Below are positions 1 to 9,340 of a DNA stretch of 33,264 bases, one piece after another (within the stretch, counting starts at the first letter, position 1; the number at the start of each line of letters is the position of its first letter). The notes under the pieces were generated by a model that was not told the origin of the DNA, searched no databases, and worked only from the letters and a program-made list of their open reading frames with translations. The translations under genes were made by a program, and so were the position numbers. The stretch is from Segeticoccus rhizosphaerae. Lineage in GTDB: Bacteria > Actinomycetota > Actinomycetes > Actinomycetales > Dermatophilaceae. The stretch is taken from the NCBI RefSeq assembly GCF_009192725.1, contig NZ_VOHR01000009.1, positions 1-33,264 of the forward strand, written 5' to 3'.

Positions 1-2
1 CG

Positions 3-2882
3 CAGCAGCGTCGTCCCGCCACCCGACCGGTGACCGCCGCCGCGATCCGCACCCGCCTCGACACGCAGCCGGGCATCTTCGAGCCGGTCGCGAGCCACCC
101 CGCCACGGCTCAGGCCCTCGCCCTCGCCAGCCGTCGGTTGCGCGACGTCTCGCCCGAGGCCCTGACCACGCTCGAGTCGGCGTCCACCCTGGTCAGGGAC
201 GTCGTCCGCCTCCATCGCGAGACCACTGCCGACCTCGCCGAGCACTGGTATGACGTGACCGACCTCCTCTCGACCGCCACCCGACTGGTCCGCGAGCAGC
301 CGGAACTCACCACATCGCTCGGTCGCCTGGTCCTCTACCTCCCCCAGGAGCTGCACCGGGCCGAGACCGCCCTGGTCGAGGCGCTCGCCGGGCACGGCGA
401 CCTGCACGTGATCGCGGGTGTGACCGGGTCTGCGCGTGCCGACCTTGCCGTCAGCTCCACCTGCGAGGCGCTGGGCGTCGAGCTGCCCGAGACAGTCGAC
501 GTCCCTGAGCCGCTCGCCACCCGAGTCGTCAACGCCTCCGACTCCGACGACGAGGTCCGGTGCGTCGTCCGCGAGGTGGTCCGGTCCCTGCGCGATCACC
601 CCGCCCACCGCGTCGCGGTCCTGTATGCCGACCGCTCGCCCTACGCACGCCTGCTGCACGAGCACCTGGGGGCAGCCGGCATCACGACCAACGGGCCCGG
701 AGTCCGGCCGGTCAGCGAGCGCGCTCTGTCGCGGCTGGTCCTCGGGTTGCTCGAGGTGTCCCGTGGCGACTACCGCCGCGGCGACGTCTTCCGCGCCCTC
801 GGGGAGGTGGGTGCGCACGACCTGACCGGCGCGCGGATCAGCGTCTCCCGCTGGGAGCGGGTGTCCCGCGAGGCCGGCGTCGTCGGGGGCGAGCACTGGG
901 ACCAGCGGCTGGTCACCTACATGGAGGGGCAGGACCAGCTCATCGCGACCGAGCGCGCCCAGGAGGAGCCCTACGAGCCGCGGATCGAGCGGGCCGAGCG
1001 CGAGAAGCAGACCGCCGCCGAGCTGCGCGCGTTCGTCACCGGACTGCAACGTGAGTTCGACGAAGCCGGTTCCGTGCAGACCTGGGCCGACCTCGGCACG
1101 TGGTGCCTCGACCTGCTGCACACGCTGGTGCCCCTCGAGGACGTGGCGCGGATGCCGGCCGAGGAGCAGTACGCCTCCGGCGTCATCGACCGTGCGCTCG
1201 CCGGCCTGGCCGCGCTCGACACCACCGGGACACCGCCCTCGCTCGCCGCGCTCGAGGAGGTGCTGGCCCTCGAGCTGGAGTCGGCGCTGCCGCGGGTCGG
1301 GCGGTTCGGCGAGGGGGTGCTGGTCGCACCCATCACCAGCGCGGTCGGGCTCGACCTCGACCTGGTGCACGTCGTGGGCCTGTCGGAGGACCTCTACCCC
1401 GGGCGGCTCCACGACGACTCGCTGTTGCCCGACCGCGTCCGCACCCTCACGGGCGGTGAGCTGCCCTCCATCCGGGCCAGCGTCGACCGCGAACACCGCC
1501 AGCTGCTGGCCGCTTTCGCGTCGGCGGACACGGTCGTGGCGAGCTTCCCCCGCGGCGACCTGCGACGGCATACCCACCGCCTTCCGAGCCGCTGGCTGCT
1601 GCCCTCGATGCGCGCACTCAGCGGCGTCGACAGCTTGCAGGCCACCGAGTGGCAGCGTGCCACCGGCGACTGGCTGTCCACCTCACCGTCCTTCGCCGGC
1701 TCGCTGCTCGCCACCGCCTCGCCGAGCACCGAGCAGGAGTGGCGCGCCCGCGCCGCCTCCGCGGGAGTCGACCTCGACGACGCCACCGTCGACAGCGCCC
1801 TCGCGATGCGGCGGGCGCGAGCCTCGAGCGAATTCACCCGCTACGACGGCAATCTCGCGGGTCAGGACGGGCTGCCCGACCTGGTCGCCGGCACGGGGTC
1901 GGTCTCCCCCACGGCGCTGGAGCGCTATGCCCTCTGCCCGCACGAGTACTTCGTCCAGCGGATGCTGCGGGTGGCACCGTCGGAGGACCCCGAGGAGCAG
2001 GTCGAGATCAGCGTGCTCGACATCGGCAACCTGATCCACGAGAGCTTCGACCAGCTGCTGACCGAGTTCGAGGACGACCTGCCCGGGTTCGGGCAGCCGT
2101 GGACCGACGAGCAGCGGGCCCGCCTGCAGGAGATCGGTCTGGCGCGGGCGGATGCCTATGAGGCACAAGGCCGCACCGGCCATCCGTTGCTGTGGGCCCG
2201 CACCCGCACCAACCTGTTGGCCACCCTCGACTGGATGCTCGCCGACGACGACGCCTGGCGGGCGGACCAGGACGCGCGGGTCGTCGACAGCGAGCTCGCC
2301 TTCGGCATGCGCGGGCAGCCCGGGGTCGACGTGCCGGTCGAGGGCGGCACCATCTCGTTCCGTGGCAGCGCCGACAAGGTCGACCAGCGCCGCGACGGCA
2401 CGCTCCTGGTCACCGACATCAAGACCGGCAGCGCCCGACGGTTCAAGGACCTGTCCGCGGCCAACCCCGTGGCCGGGGGCGAAAAGCTCCAGCTGCCCGT
2501 CTACGCGCACGCGGCCCGGGCACGCTACGGCAGCGCGAGCACGCCGGTCGAGGCGATGTACTGGTTCGTCCGCAAGGACGCCGGCACCCGGGTGCAGGTG
2601 CCACTCACCGACGAGGTGCAGCAGACGTATGCCGAGACGCTCACCGTGATCGCCGACGCCATGGCGCGCGGAGCCTTCCCGGCTCGGGCGCCGGAGAAGC
2701 CCGACTTCGCGTGGGTGCAGTGCCCCTTCTGCAACCCGGACGGCCTCGGCCACTCCGATGTCCGACGACGGTGGGAGGCCAAGCGACTCGCGCCGACCCT
2801 GGTCGACTACACCCGCCTGGTCGAGCCGGACGCGATACCGCCCGATGAGCGGCCGATCGACGAGCAGGAGGTGCTGCGATGA
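3..2882 (+). CDS. AddB/AdnA-like helicase-nuclease subunit, 5' end outside the window
   Basis: The reading frame is open to the left edge, so the GTG at base 30 is probably internal and the N-terminal part is missing. The visible part has a degenerate helicase core; the stretch around bases 1312-1400 (APITSAVGLDLDLVHVVGLS) resembles motif V of the RecB/AddB family. A C-terminal PD-(D/E)XK nuclease follows: SPTALERYALCP (Cys at 1935), GNLIHESFD, then VTDIKTG with Asp at 2415 and Lys at 2421, KLQLPVYAHA, and CPFC at 2721-2732. The Cys and CxxC resemble the iron-sulfur staple of AddB-type nucleases, but the usual fourth Cys is replaced within CNPDGLGHSD. It overlaps the next helicase gene by four bases (ATGA), so the two are probably translated together and form one complex that resects double-strand breaks. 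Whether to call it AddB or AdnA cannot be settled without the missing N-terminus. Confidence 0.85.
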   Translation, partial: QQRRPATRPVTAAAIRTRLDTQPGIFEPVASHPATAQALALASRRLRDVSPEALTTLESASTLVRDVVRLHRETTADLAEHWYDVTDLLSTATRLVREQPELTTSLGRLVLYLPQELHRAETALVEALAGHGDLHVIAGVTGSARADLAVSSTCEALGVELPETVDVPEPLATRVVNASDSDDEVRCVVREVVRSLRDHPAHRVAVLYADRSPYARLLHEHLGAAGITTNGPGVRPVSERALSRLVLGLLEVSRGDYRRGDVFRALGEVGAHDLTGARISVSRWERVSREAGVVGGEHWDQRLVTYMEGQDQLIATERAQEEPYEPRIERAEREKQTAAELRAFVTGLQREFDEAGSVQTWADLGTWCLDLLHTLVPLEDVARMPAEEQYASGVIDRALAGLAALDTTGTPPSLAALEEVLALELESALPRVGRFGEGVLVAPITSAVGLDLDLVHVVGLSEDLYPGRLHDDSLLPDRVRTLTGGELPSIRASVDREHRQLLAAFASADTVVASFPRGDLRRHTHRLPSRWLLPSMRALSGVDSLQATEWQRATGDWLSTSPSFAGSLLATASPSTEQEWRARAASAGVDLDDATVDSALAMRRARASSEFTRYDGNLAGQDGLPDLVAGTGSVSPTALERYALCPHEYFVQRMLRVAPSEDPEEQVEISVLDIGNLIHESFDQLLTEFEDDLPGFGQPWTDEQRARLQEIGLARADAYEAQGRTGHPLLWARTRTNLLATLDWMLADDDAWRADQDARVVDSELAFGMRGQPGVDVPVEGGTISFRGSADKVDQRRDGTLLVTDIKTGSARRFKDLSAANPVAGGEKLQLPVYAHAARARYGSASTPVEAMYWFVRKDAGTRVQVPLTDEVQQTYAETLTVIADAMARGAFPARAPEKPDFAWVQCPFCNPDGLGHSDVRRRWEAKRLAPTLVDYTRLVEPDAIPPDERPIDEQEVLR

Positions 2883-5800
2883 CCGCCATCCGCGAGCTGA
2901 CCGACGCAGCGGCGCGAGACGCCATCCGACGCGACACCGGGCGCACCCTCTTCGTCGAGGCCGGGGCCGGCTCCGGCAAGACCACCAGACTGGTCAGCCG
3001 CATCCAGACCCTGGTAGTCGACGACGGCGTCCCCATCGACGCGATCGCGGCCGTGACCTTCACCGAGCGGGCCGGCGCCGAGCTGCGCGACCGGCTTCGG
3101 GCGCGGCTCGAGAACGCCGCGCACTACGAGCTGGCCAAGCGACCCGACCGTGCGGCGCTCGCCGACAAGGCGCTCGACGGGCTCGACACCGCGGCGATCG
3201 GCACCCTGCACTCCTTCGCCCAGCGCATCCTGGCCGAGCACCCCATCGAGGCGGGCATCCCACCACTCGTGGAGGTGCTCGACGAGGTCGCCTCCTCGGT
3301 GGCGTTCGAGGCGCGCTGGACCGCCCTGCGCACCGAGCTGCTGGACTCCGACGAGATGGCTCCGACCCTCGAGCTCGCGCTTGCTGTCGGCATCAAGCTC
3401 GAGCACGTCCGAGCGCTCATCACCCGGCTCAATGCCGACTGGGACCTGGTCGAGCAACACGTCGTCGCTCCGGGGCAACCGCCCATGGCCTCGGCACCCG
3501 ATGTGACCGCGTTGCGTGCGGAGGCGGAGCGGCTGGCGTCCATGGCCGATCGGTGCAGCGACCCCGACGACAAGTTCGTGCAGAGGCTCGAGTCGCTGGC
3601 CCAGTGGACCGCCGGGCTCGCAACGGCCGGGGACGACACGACCGCCCAGCTCACCGCGCTTCGGGCTGCGGCCGAGCTCAAGTTCAGCTTCGGCCGCAAG
3701 GCCAACTGGGGTGGCGCCCTCGACCAGATCAGGTCCGACTGCGAGGAGTGGAAGGCCTCGGCGGCGCGCCTGGTCGGCGCAGTCGTCGAGATGGTGTTGC
3801 GCTCGCTGGTGCACTGGTGCGGCATACGCGTCCTTGCCGCTGCACAGGAGCGGCGCGGCGACGGGCGGTTGGAGTTCCACGACCTGCTCGTGCTGACCCG
3901 CAACCTGCTGCGCGACGACGCCGAGGTGCGCGCGGCGCTGCAACAGCGTTACCAGCGGCTGCTGCTCGACGAGTTCCAGGACACCGACCCGATCCAGATC
4001 GAGATCGCCACCCGGATCGCCGGAGGCGCTGCGGCAACGCAGGACCGGTGGGAGGACGTGGTCGTGCCGCCCGGGTCGCTCTTCGTCGTCGGCGACCCGA
4101 AGCAGTCGATCTACCGCTTCCGCCGCGCCGACATCGCGATGTACCTGCGCGCGCAACGGGTGATCGGCGACGAGGTGTCGCTCACCACCAACTTCCGCAC
4201 CGTTGCGCCGATCCTGCGCTGGGTCAACGAGGTCTTCGGCACGCTGATCCGGGCCGACGCCGAGAAGCAGCCGCACTACCAGCCGCTCGACCTGCACCGC
4301 GGCGAGCCGACGGTCGGCGACCCGGTCACCGTGGTGGGCGCGGAGGAGCACCCCGGCAAGGTCGCCGCCGACGAGTTGCGCGAGCTCGAGGCCGACGACG
4401 TGGTCCGCGCCATCGTGCGGGCACTCGACGAGGGCTGGACCACGCAGGAGTCGGTGCCGCCCACCACACCGGGCGGCGAGGAGACGACGCGCTGGCGGCC
4501 CATGCGCGCCGGCGACATCACGGTGCTGCTGCCTGCGCGCACGTCGCTGCCCTTCCTCGAGGCCGCGCTCGATGCCGCAGGCGTCCTCTACCGCACCGAG
4601 TCGAGCTCGCTGGTCTACCACGCCGCCGAGGTGCGCGACCTGTTCGCCGCCGTGCGCGCGATCGCCGACCCGTCCGACGCGTTCGCCCTGGTCACCACCT
4701 TGCGCTCGCCGCTCTTCGGCTGCGGTGACGACGACCTGTGGACGTGGAAGCGGGGCGGCGGCGTGTTCCACCTTCTTGCGCCGGCGCCGGACGGGCTGGC
4801 CTCGCACCCGGTCGGGCAGGCGATCGCCTATCTGAAGCGGCTGCACCGCCGTTCGCGCTGGATGACTCCCAGCGAGGTGCTCGGCGCGATCGCGGTCGAC
4901 CGGCGGATGTTCGAGGTCGCCGTCTTCGGGCCGCGGGCACGTGACAGCTGGCGGCGGCTGCGCTTCGTCATCGACCAGGCCCGCGCGTGGTCGGAGGTCG
5001 AGCACGGCGGCTTGCGGTCCTACCTCGCCTGGGCCGCCGCGCAATCGGTCGAGGGTTCACGCGTCGCCGAAGCGGTGCTGCCCGAGACCGACACCGACTC
5101 CGTGCGGATCATGACCGTGCACGCCGCCAAGGGGCTCGAGTTCCCGATGGTCGTGCTGTCCGGTATGACGTCCGCACCCAACCCGGGGCGCGGTGTCCGC
5201 TTCTTCTGGAAGGACGACGGGTATGCCGTGGCCCTGGGCAAGGGCCTGGAGACCGACGACTTCCAGGACCAGGTGCCGCTCGACGAGCAGATGGGTTCCT
5301 ACGAGCGGCTTCGCCTGATGTACGTCGCCGCGACGCGGGCGCGGGACCACCTGGTGGTCTCGCTGCATCGGTCCGGCAAGCGCGACACCAACGCGCGTCA
5401 GCTCGCCGACGCAGCGGCAGGGACGGCCGCCGACGCGGTGGTGCTGCCCGACGACGTGGGCGAGACCGTGCGCATCCGGGAGCGCGCGCCGGTGGCTCCC
5501 CCGCCCGACTTCGACCGGTGGTTCGCCGAGGTGAGCGCCTCTGCGGAGGCGAGTCGCGTCATACCCGCACAAAGCGCCTCCGGCCTCGAGGGCACCGACC
5601 CGGAGGTCGCGTTGGCTGGGGTCGGCCAACCACCCGACGCTCTGGCCGCTGACGATTCGGCGAGCGAGGGCTTCGCGCAGGCGGAGGTGGCCGATGCCTC
5701 AGACCTGGACGAGGTGGCCGGCACCGCCAAGGGTGGTCGTGACGTCGAGCTGCCCGCGTGGTCCAAGGGCCGCTACGGGTCGGCGGTGGGTCGGGCTGTC

Positions 5801-6256
5801 CACGGTGTGCTGCAGGTGGTCGACCTTGCCACGGGCACCGGTCTGGACGACGCGGTGGCGGCCCAGTGCGTCGCCGAGGGGGTCGTCGAGTTCGCCCCGT
5901 TGGTCCGCGACCTCGCGCACTCGGCTCTCGAGTCCGACGTCCTGCAGCGCGCGGCAGCCCGACCGCACTGGCGCGAGTCCTACGTCGGCACGGTGCAGCC
6001 CGACGGCACGGTGCTCGAGGGCTTCGTCGACCTGATCTATCGCGAGGACGACGGCTCGCTCGTGATCGTCGACTACAAGACCGACGACGTCCCCGATGCC
6101 GCGGTGCCCAGCCGGGTCGTCTACTACGCGCCCCAGGTGCGTGCCTACGCGGACATGCTCAGCTGCGCGACCGATGAGCCGCCGGCCCGGACCACTCTGC
6201 TGTTCACCCGCCCCGGTTCCGCGACGGCCGTCGACGTCGAGGAAGCCACGCCATAG
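2879..6256 (+). CDS. UvrD/RecB-family helicase with C-terminal nuclease (AddA-like)
   Basis: This is a 1125-residue SF1 helicase fused to a nuclease. Walker A is AGAGSGKT (residues 28-35), Walker B is LLLDEFQDTDP (Asp about 364), motif III is GDPKQSIYRFRRADI, motif V is MTVHAAKGLEFP and motif VI is MYVAATRARDHL (about 813-824). The C-terminus has GRAVHGVLQ, EGFVDLIY and VDYKTD (about 1063-1068), the RecB/AddA nuclease motifs, followed by QVRAYADML. Both subunits of the pair therefore carry a nuclease domain, as in AddAB and AdnAB and unlike RecBCD. The known role of the family is ATP-driven unwinding and trimming of broken DNA ends ahead of RecA. The start is fixed by the ATGA overlap with the upstream subunit. 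The helicase-nuclease assignment is secure; the exact subfamily name is less so. Confidence 0.9.
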   Translation: MTAIRELTDAAARDAIRRDTGRTLFVEAGAGSGKTTRLVSRIQTLVVDDGVPIDAIAAVTFTERAGAELRDRLRARLENAAHYELAKRPDRAALADKALDGLDTAAIGTLHSFAQRILAEHPIEAGIPPLVEVLDEVASSVAFEARWTALRTELLDSDEMAPTLELALAVGIKLEHVRALITRLNADWDLVEQHVVAPGQPPMASAPDVTALRAEAERLASMADRCSDPDDKFVQRLESLAQWTAGLATAGDDTTAQLTALRAAAELKFSFGRKANWGGALDQIRSDCEEWKASAARLVGAVVEMVLRSLVHWCGIRVLAAAQERRGDGRLEFHDLLVLTRNLLRDDAEVRAALQQRYQRLLLDEFQDTDPIQIEIATRIAGGAAATQDRWEDVVVPPGSLFVVGDPKQSIYRFRRADIAMYLRAQRVIGDEVSLTTNFRTVAPILRWVNEVFGTLIRADAEKQPHYQPLDLHRGEPTVGDPVTVVGAEEHPGKVAADELRELEADDVVRAIVRALDEGWTTQESVPPTTPGGEETTRWRPMRAGDITVLLPARTSLPFLEAALDAAGVLYRTESSSLVYHAAEVRDLFAAVRAIADPSDAFALVTTLRSPLFGCGDDDLWTWKRGGGVFHLLAPAPDGLASHPVGQAIAYLKRLHRRSRWMTPSEVLGAIAVDRRMFEVAVFGPRARDSWRRLRFVIDQARAWSEVEHGGLRSYLAWAAAQSVEGSRVAEAVLPETDTDSVRIMTVHAAKGLEFPMVVLSGMTSAPNPGRGVRFFWKDDGYAVALGKGLETDDFQDQVPLDEQMGSYERLRLMYVAATRARDHLVVSLHRSGKRDTNARQLADAAAGTAADAVVLPDDVGETVRIRERAPVAPPPDFDRWFAEVSASAEASRVIPAQSASGLEGTDPEVALAGVGQPPDALAADDSASEGFAQAEVADASDLDEVAGTAKGGRDVELPAWSKGRYGSAVGRAVHGVLQVVDLATGTGLDDAVAAQCVAEGVVEFAPLVRDLAHSALESDVLQRAAARPHWRESYVGTVQPDGTVLEGFVDLIYREDDGSLVIVDYKTDDVPDAAVPSRVVYYAPQVRAYADMLSCATDEPPARTTLLFTRPGSATAVDVEEATP

Positions 6257-6289
6257 CCGGCTGCGCCGCTGAAGTCGGCGTGACGATGG

Positions 6290-6976
6290 TCAGGCCGGGC
6301 GGGGCACCCCGGCAAACATCGACAGGGTGAACCAGCGCGGCAGCGCCTGGACGAGGCTACGGGGTCCGGTGACGAGCAGGTCACCGGCGCGCACCGCCGC
6401 CGACCAGTCGCGGTCTCCGCGCCAGATGTGGGTGAGGGTGCGCAGGGTGGTGGTGAGCAGGAGGTCGACCCCGAATCCGGGGTCGTCGTCGCAGACGTCG
6501 ACCGGCCGGACGCGGTCAGCCCGGTCGAGCACCGCCCACCAGCGCGCTCCCGGCCCCGTCAGGTCGGTGAACACGAACTCCACGACGACGCGCCGCGCGG
6601 GCAGCTCCTCGAGCTCCACCCGCCGCCGCATGTCCCACAGCAGCAGGTGCGGGTCGAGGTCCTCGTCACCGATCTCGCCGATCCACCGGGTGCCCCAGCG
6701 ACCGATCGTCTCCAGCACCTCGCCGAGCTCCCTGCCGGCCGCGGTCGGCTCGTAGTCGATGTGGCCGTGGCCGTCGAGTCGCTCGATCAGGCCGGCGCGC
6801 TGCAGTTGCCGCAGGCGCGTGGACAGCAGTGCCGGAGAGATCTTGGGGACACCCCGCCGGATCTCGTTGAACCGGCTGCTGCCGGTGACGACCTCCCTCA
6901 TCACGAGCATGGTCCACCGCTGGTCGAACAGCTCCATCGCCTTGGCGATGGGGCAGAACTGTCCGTAGCCGCCCAT
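6290..6976 (-). CDS. HxlR-family winged-helix transcriptional regulator
   Basis: The 228-residue protein opens with an HxlR winged helix (residues about 8-95): a Cys at residue 8, then RWTMLVMREV, SSRFNEIRRGVPKISP, and LLSTRLRQLQRAGLIER, with a wing and YEPTAAGRELG after it. The C-terminal 120 residues (VVVEFVFTDL... WSAAVRAGDLLVTGPRSLVQALPRWF) resemble the SCP2-like lobe found in longer HxlR proteins, which may bind a ligand. HxlR proteins bind DNA as dimers; the Cys-containing members sense oxidants or electrophiles. It is divergent from the methyltransferase gene at 7139, with 162 bases between them that contain small palindromes, so autoregulation and control of that gene are plausible. 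The ATG at 6976 has a GAGG about 10 bases upstream. Confidence 0.88.
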   Translation of the reverse strand: MGGYGQFCPIAKAMELFDQRWTMLVMREVVTGSSRFNEIRRGVPKISPALLSTRLRQLQRAGLIERLDGHGHIDYEPTAAGRELGEVLETIGRWGTRWIGEIGDEDLDPHLLLWDMRRRVELEELPARRVVVEFVFTDLTGPGARWWAVLDRADRVRPVDVCDDDPGFGVDLLLTTTLRTLTHIWRGDRDWSAAVRAGDLLVTGPRSLVQALPRWFTLSMFAGVPRPA

Positions 6977-7020
6977 GGGTCACCGTCCTCGCTGCCACCA
7001 CGGTAGAAGGACCAGCCCGG

Positions 7021-7061
7021 CAGTGTCACTACTGATCCTGAAGCGCGCAGGTACAGATCTG
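7021..7061. promoter_or_regulatory. Candidate operator in the HxlR/methyltransferase divergent region
   Basis: Two small palindromes lie between the divergent starts: AGTGTCACT at 7022-7030, within CAGTGTCACTACTG, and CAGATCTG at 7054-7061. TACAGAT at 7052-7058 could be a -10 element for the rightward gene, but no good -35 is visible. The placement fits an HxlR dimer site; this is inference. Confidence 0.35.
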
Positions 7062-7138
7062 GAACTACCCACCGTGTGCGAGCCGGCGGACGCTGGAAGC
7101 CGGGCCCGACCGCGGCCCCAATGCACCGGAGGAAGATC

Positions 7139-8185
7139 ATGAGCACCACCAGCGCACCAGCGACCGTCACCGCGCCGACCATGCAGCAGCAGGCGGGCGC
7201 ACTACTCACCCAGGTGGCCGGGTATGCCGGCTACCGCACCATCGCGATCGGGCTGCGCACCGGCCTGATCCGCGAACTGGCGAACGGAACGGCGACGACG
7301 CCGGACGACCTCGCGCAGGTCCTCGAGCTCGATCCGTTCTACGTCTCGGTGTGGTGCCAGGGGGCCGTGGCGAACGGCGTCGGCGTCCGCGCCGAAGGCC
7401 GGCTCGAGCTCGCGCCGCACCTGGCCACCCTGTTGCTCGATGACACCTCACCGGCCTACATCGGGGCGATGTTCGACATCTTCTCCCAGCCGGAGCTCTT
7501 CGACCGGTTCGAGAAGGAGCTCCGTGGCACGCGGCTGTGGTGGGACGAGTGCAGTCCCGACATGCTCCGTGCCGTGTCGCGCACGTCCACACCGTTCTAC
7601 ACGCGCCTGGTTCCGGGCGCGCTCGACCAGATCCCTGACGTCGCCCGCCGGCTCCGCGACGGCACCACCGTGGCCGACCTCGGGTCGGGACTCGGGCTCG
7701 GCCTGCGGCGGCTCGCCGAGCACTACCCGCGGTGCCGCGTGGTCGGCGTCGACGGTGACGCCGCCTCCATCGCGATCGCCCGCCGGGGCATCGACGGCGC
7801 CGGCCTGGGCGACCGGGTGGACTTCCTGCACAACCCCTTGGAGGAGCTGGACAGCGAGGGTGAGTTCGGCGTCGTGGTGTCCAACCTCGCCATGCACGAG
7901 TGCCGCGACATCGACGAGGTCACCCGGCGGGTCCGCCGGTCGCTCGAGCCGGGCGGATGGTTCTGCATCTCCGACTTCCCCTTCCCCGAGGACGACGAGA
8001 CGCTGCGCTCCGTGCCGGGACGGATCCTGGCGGCCATCCAGTTCTTCGAGGCCCAGATCGACGACCAGCTGTTGCCCCGACGCACGTATGACGAGCTGCT
8101 CACCCGCCATGGCTTCGTCGATCTCGGCCACCTCGACCTGACGCCGGTGCACGCCGTGACGTTCGCGAGGCGACCGCTCGAGTAG
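7139..8185 (+). CDS. Class I SAM-dependent methyltransferase with N-terminal winged-helix domain
   Basis: The 348-residue protein starts at ATG 7139, behind a GGAGGA at 7128-7133; the upstream in-frame codons back to 7076 look untranslated. Residues about 20-100 (YAGYRTIAIGLRTGLIRELA... DPFYVSVWCQGAVANGV) form the winged-helix dimerisation domain typical of O-methyltransferase-like proteins. Residues about 177-300 are the Rossmann fold: VADLGSGLGLG (motif I), VVGVDGD (motif II acidic end), FGVVVSNLAMHE and LEPGGWFCISDF. The family transfers a methyl group from S-adenosylmethionine to a small molecule or protein; the substrate is not evident. Divergence from an HxlR regulator suggests it is inducible, perhaps for detoxification or a secondary metabolite. 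Confidence 0.85.
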   Translation: MSTTSAPATVTAPTMQQQAGALLTQVAGYAGYRTIAIGLRTGLIRELANGTATTPDDLAQVLELDPFYVSVWCQGAVANGVGVRAEGRLELAPHLATLLLDDTSPAYIGAMFDIFSQPELFDRFEKELRGTRLWWDECSPDMLRAVSRTSTPFYTRLVPGALDQIPDVARRLRDGTTVADLGSGLGLGLRRLAEHYPRCRVVGVDGDAASIAIARRGIDGAGLGDRVDFLHNPLEELDSEGEFGVVVSNLAMHECRDIDEVTRRVRRSLEPGGWFCISDFPFPEDDETLRSVPGRILAAIQFFEAQIDDQLLPRRTYDELLTRHGFVDLGHLDLTPVHAVTFARRPLE

Positions 8186-8223
8186 GCGGTCCGTCAGCCG
8201 CTCGCGCTCTGCCGGCAGGCGAG

Positions 8224-8245
8224 AATCACCCGTTCGGCCGATGGT
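8224..8245 (+). repeat. 22-nt dispersed repeat, copy 1
   Basis: Its core CACCCGTTCGGCCGATGG sits in the intergenic gap 79 bases before the metalloprotease ATG. The identical 22 bases recur at 25090-25111, also on the plus strand and 58 bases before the start of the NERD gene. Identity stops at both ends. The orientation and placement suggest a shared regulatory element. The GCCGAT resembles the -10 of FliA/WhiG-type promoters, but no matching -35 is seen. Confidence 0.6.
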
Positions 8246-8323
8246 TGCCCCGGCGCGCTGGCTGGCAGGCTTCACGGACTGCCGTCGGCGGGCACCACGA
8301 CCGGAGAGGACGAAGCGCGCAGC

Positions 8324-9295
8324 ATGTCGGGGAGGGGGCGAGCCAAGTGCTGGGACGCGGTCACGTTCGGTCCTGCCCGTCGACGGCGCTGGATGAGGCG
8401 ACGCCTTGCCGAGCTGGACCGGCTCGACCACGAGGCGCCGGAGCCTCTCCCGGTCCTACCGCACACTGTGCGGCCAGCTCGACAGCGACGTCCTGACCAC
8501 ACCCGACGTCGCAGCCGTGCGATCCTTGTCGTGCCGATCGGGCTCCTGCTCGTCGGCACCCTGGCCGTCGGCACCAAGCACGTGCCGCTGTCCGCCCTCC
8601 GCGTCGTGCAACAGGCCGGCGACACCCCACCGATCCCGACCGACGCGCGTCGCGACCCGCTGGGGACGCCGCCTCCCGCACCTGCCGGCGTGGGCGGGTA
8701 TCGCTTCATGGCGCACCTGCCTGGCCGACCGGACGTGCCCGTCGCCTACGATCCGTGCCGCCCCATCCACGTCGTGGTCAGCAACGCGTCGGCGCCACCC
8801 GGTGCCGACCGGCTGGTGCGCGAGGCGATCCGCGAGGTGTCCCGCGCCACCGGACTCGTCTTCATCATCGACGGAGCGACCGACGAGCTGCCCAGCAATA
8901 AGCGGCCGGTGCAGGACAGGAGGTATGGCGACCGGTGGTCACCGGTGCTCGTGGCCTGGACCACGCCGGCCCAAGATCCGAGGCTGCGCGGGCGAGTCGC
9001 CGGTATCGGCGGAAGTGCTGCCGGCAACGGTGGCGGCACGGGCGGCCCGCGGTTTCTCACCGGCGCGGTGAGCTTGGACGTGCCAGCCATCAGCAAGATC
9101 CTGGCCCGACCCGACGGCCACCAGCAGGCACGGGCGATCGTGATGCACGAGTTGGGCCACTTGGTCGGCCTCGCCCACGTGCCCGACCCACGCGAGTTGA
9201 TGTACCCGAAGAACAGCGGTCAGGTGACGTTCGGCGACGGAGACCTGCGCGGGCTGCACGAGCTCGGACTCGGCCGGTGCTACTTCGACACCTGA
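8324..9295 (+). CDS. Membrane-anchored matrixin-like zinc metalloprotease
   Basis: The 323-residue protein has an Arg-rich N-terminus and one hydrophobic segment (AILVVPIGLLLVGTLAVG, about residues 66-83), so the rest probably lies outside the membrane. The C-terminal domain carries the extended zinc-binding motif HELGHLVGLAH (residues 275-285; three His ligands and a catalytic Glu), followed by a Met-turn (ELMYP, Met 293). This is the metzincin/matrixin signature of secreted peptidases; the substrate is unknown. A Gly-rich loop (GIGGSAAGNGGGTGG) lies before the active site. A GGAGAGGA about 14 bases upstream supports ATG 8324, and an in-frame ATG at 8394 is the alternative start. It has no obvious operon partner and follows a 138-base gap holding one copy of the 22-nt repeat. 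Confidence 0.85.
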   Translation: MSGRGRAKCWDAVTFGPARRRRWMRRRLAELDRLDHEAPEPLPVLPHTVRPARQRRPDHTRRRSRAILVVPIGLLLVGTLAVGTKHVPLSALRVVQQAGDTPPIPTDARRDPLGTPPPAPAGVGGYRFMAHLPGRPDVPVAYDPCRPIHVVVSNASAPPGADRLVREAIREVSRATGLVFIIDGATDELPSNKRPVQDRRYGDRWSPVLVAWTTPAQDPRLRGRVAGIGGSAAGNGGGTGGPRFLTGAVSLDVPAISKILARPDGHQQARAIVMHELGHLVGLAHVPDPRELMYPKNSGQVTFGDGDLRGLHELGLGRCYFDT

Positions 9296-9340
9296 GCCAA
9301 GGTCACGAAGAGGCAGGTCTCGCGCCCATTCCGTCGCTAC

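Noticed and set aside
2807-5044. Long minus-strand open frame of 745 codons
   Set aside because: It lies opposite the intact AddA-like helicase gene, has no family-like sequence and is an expected by-product of high GC.
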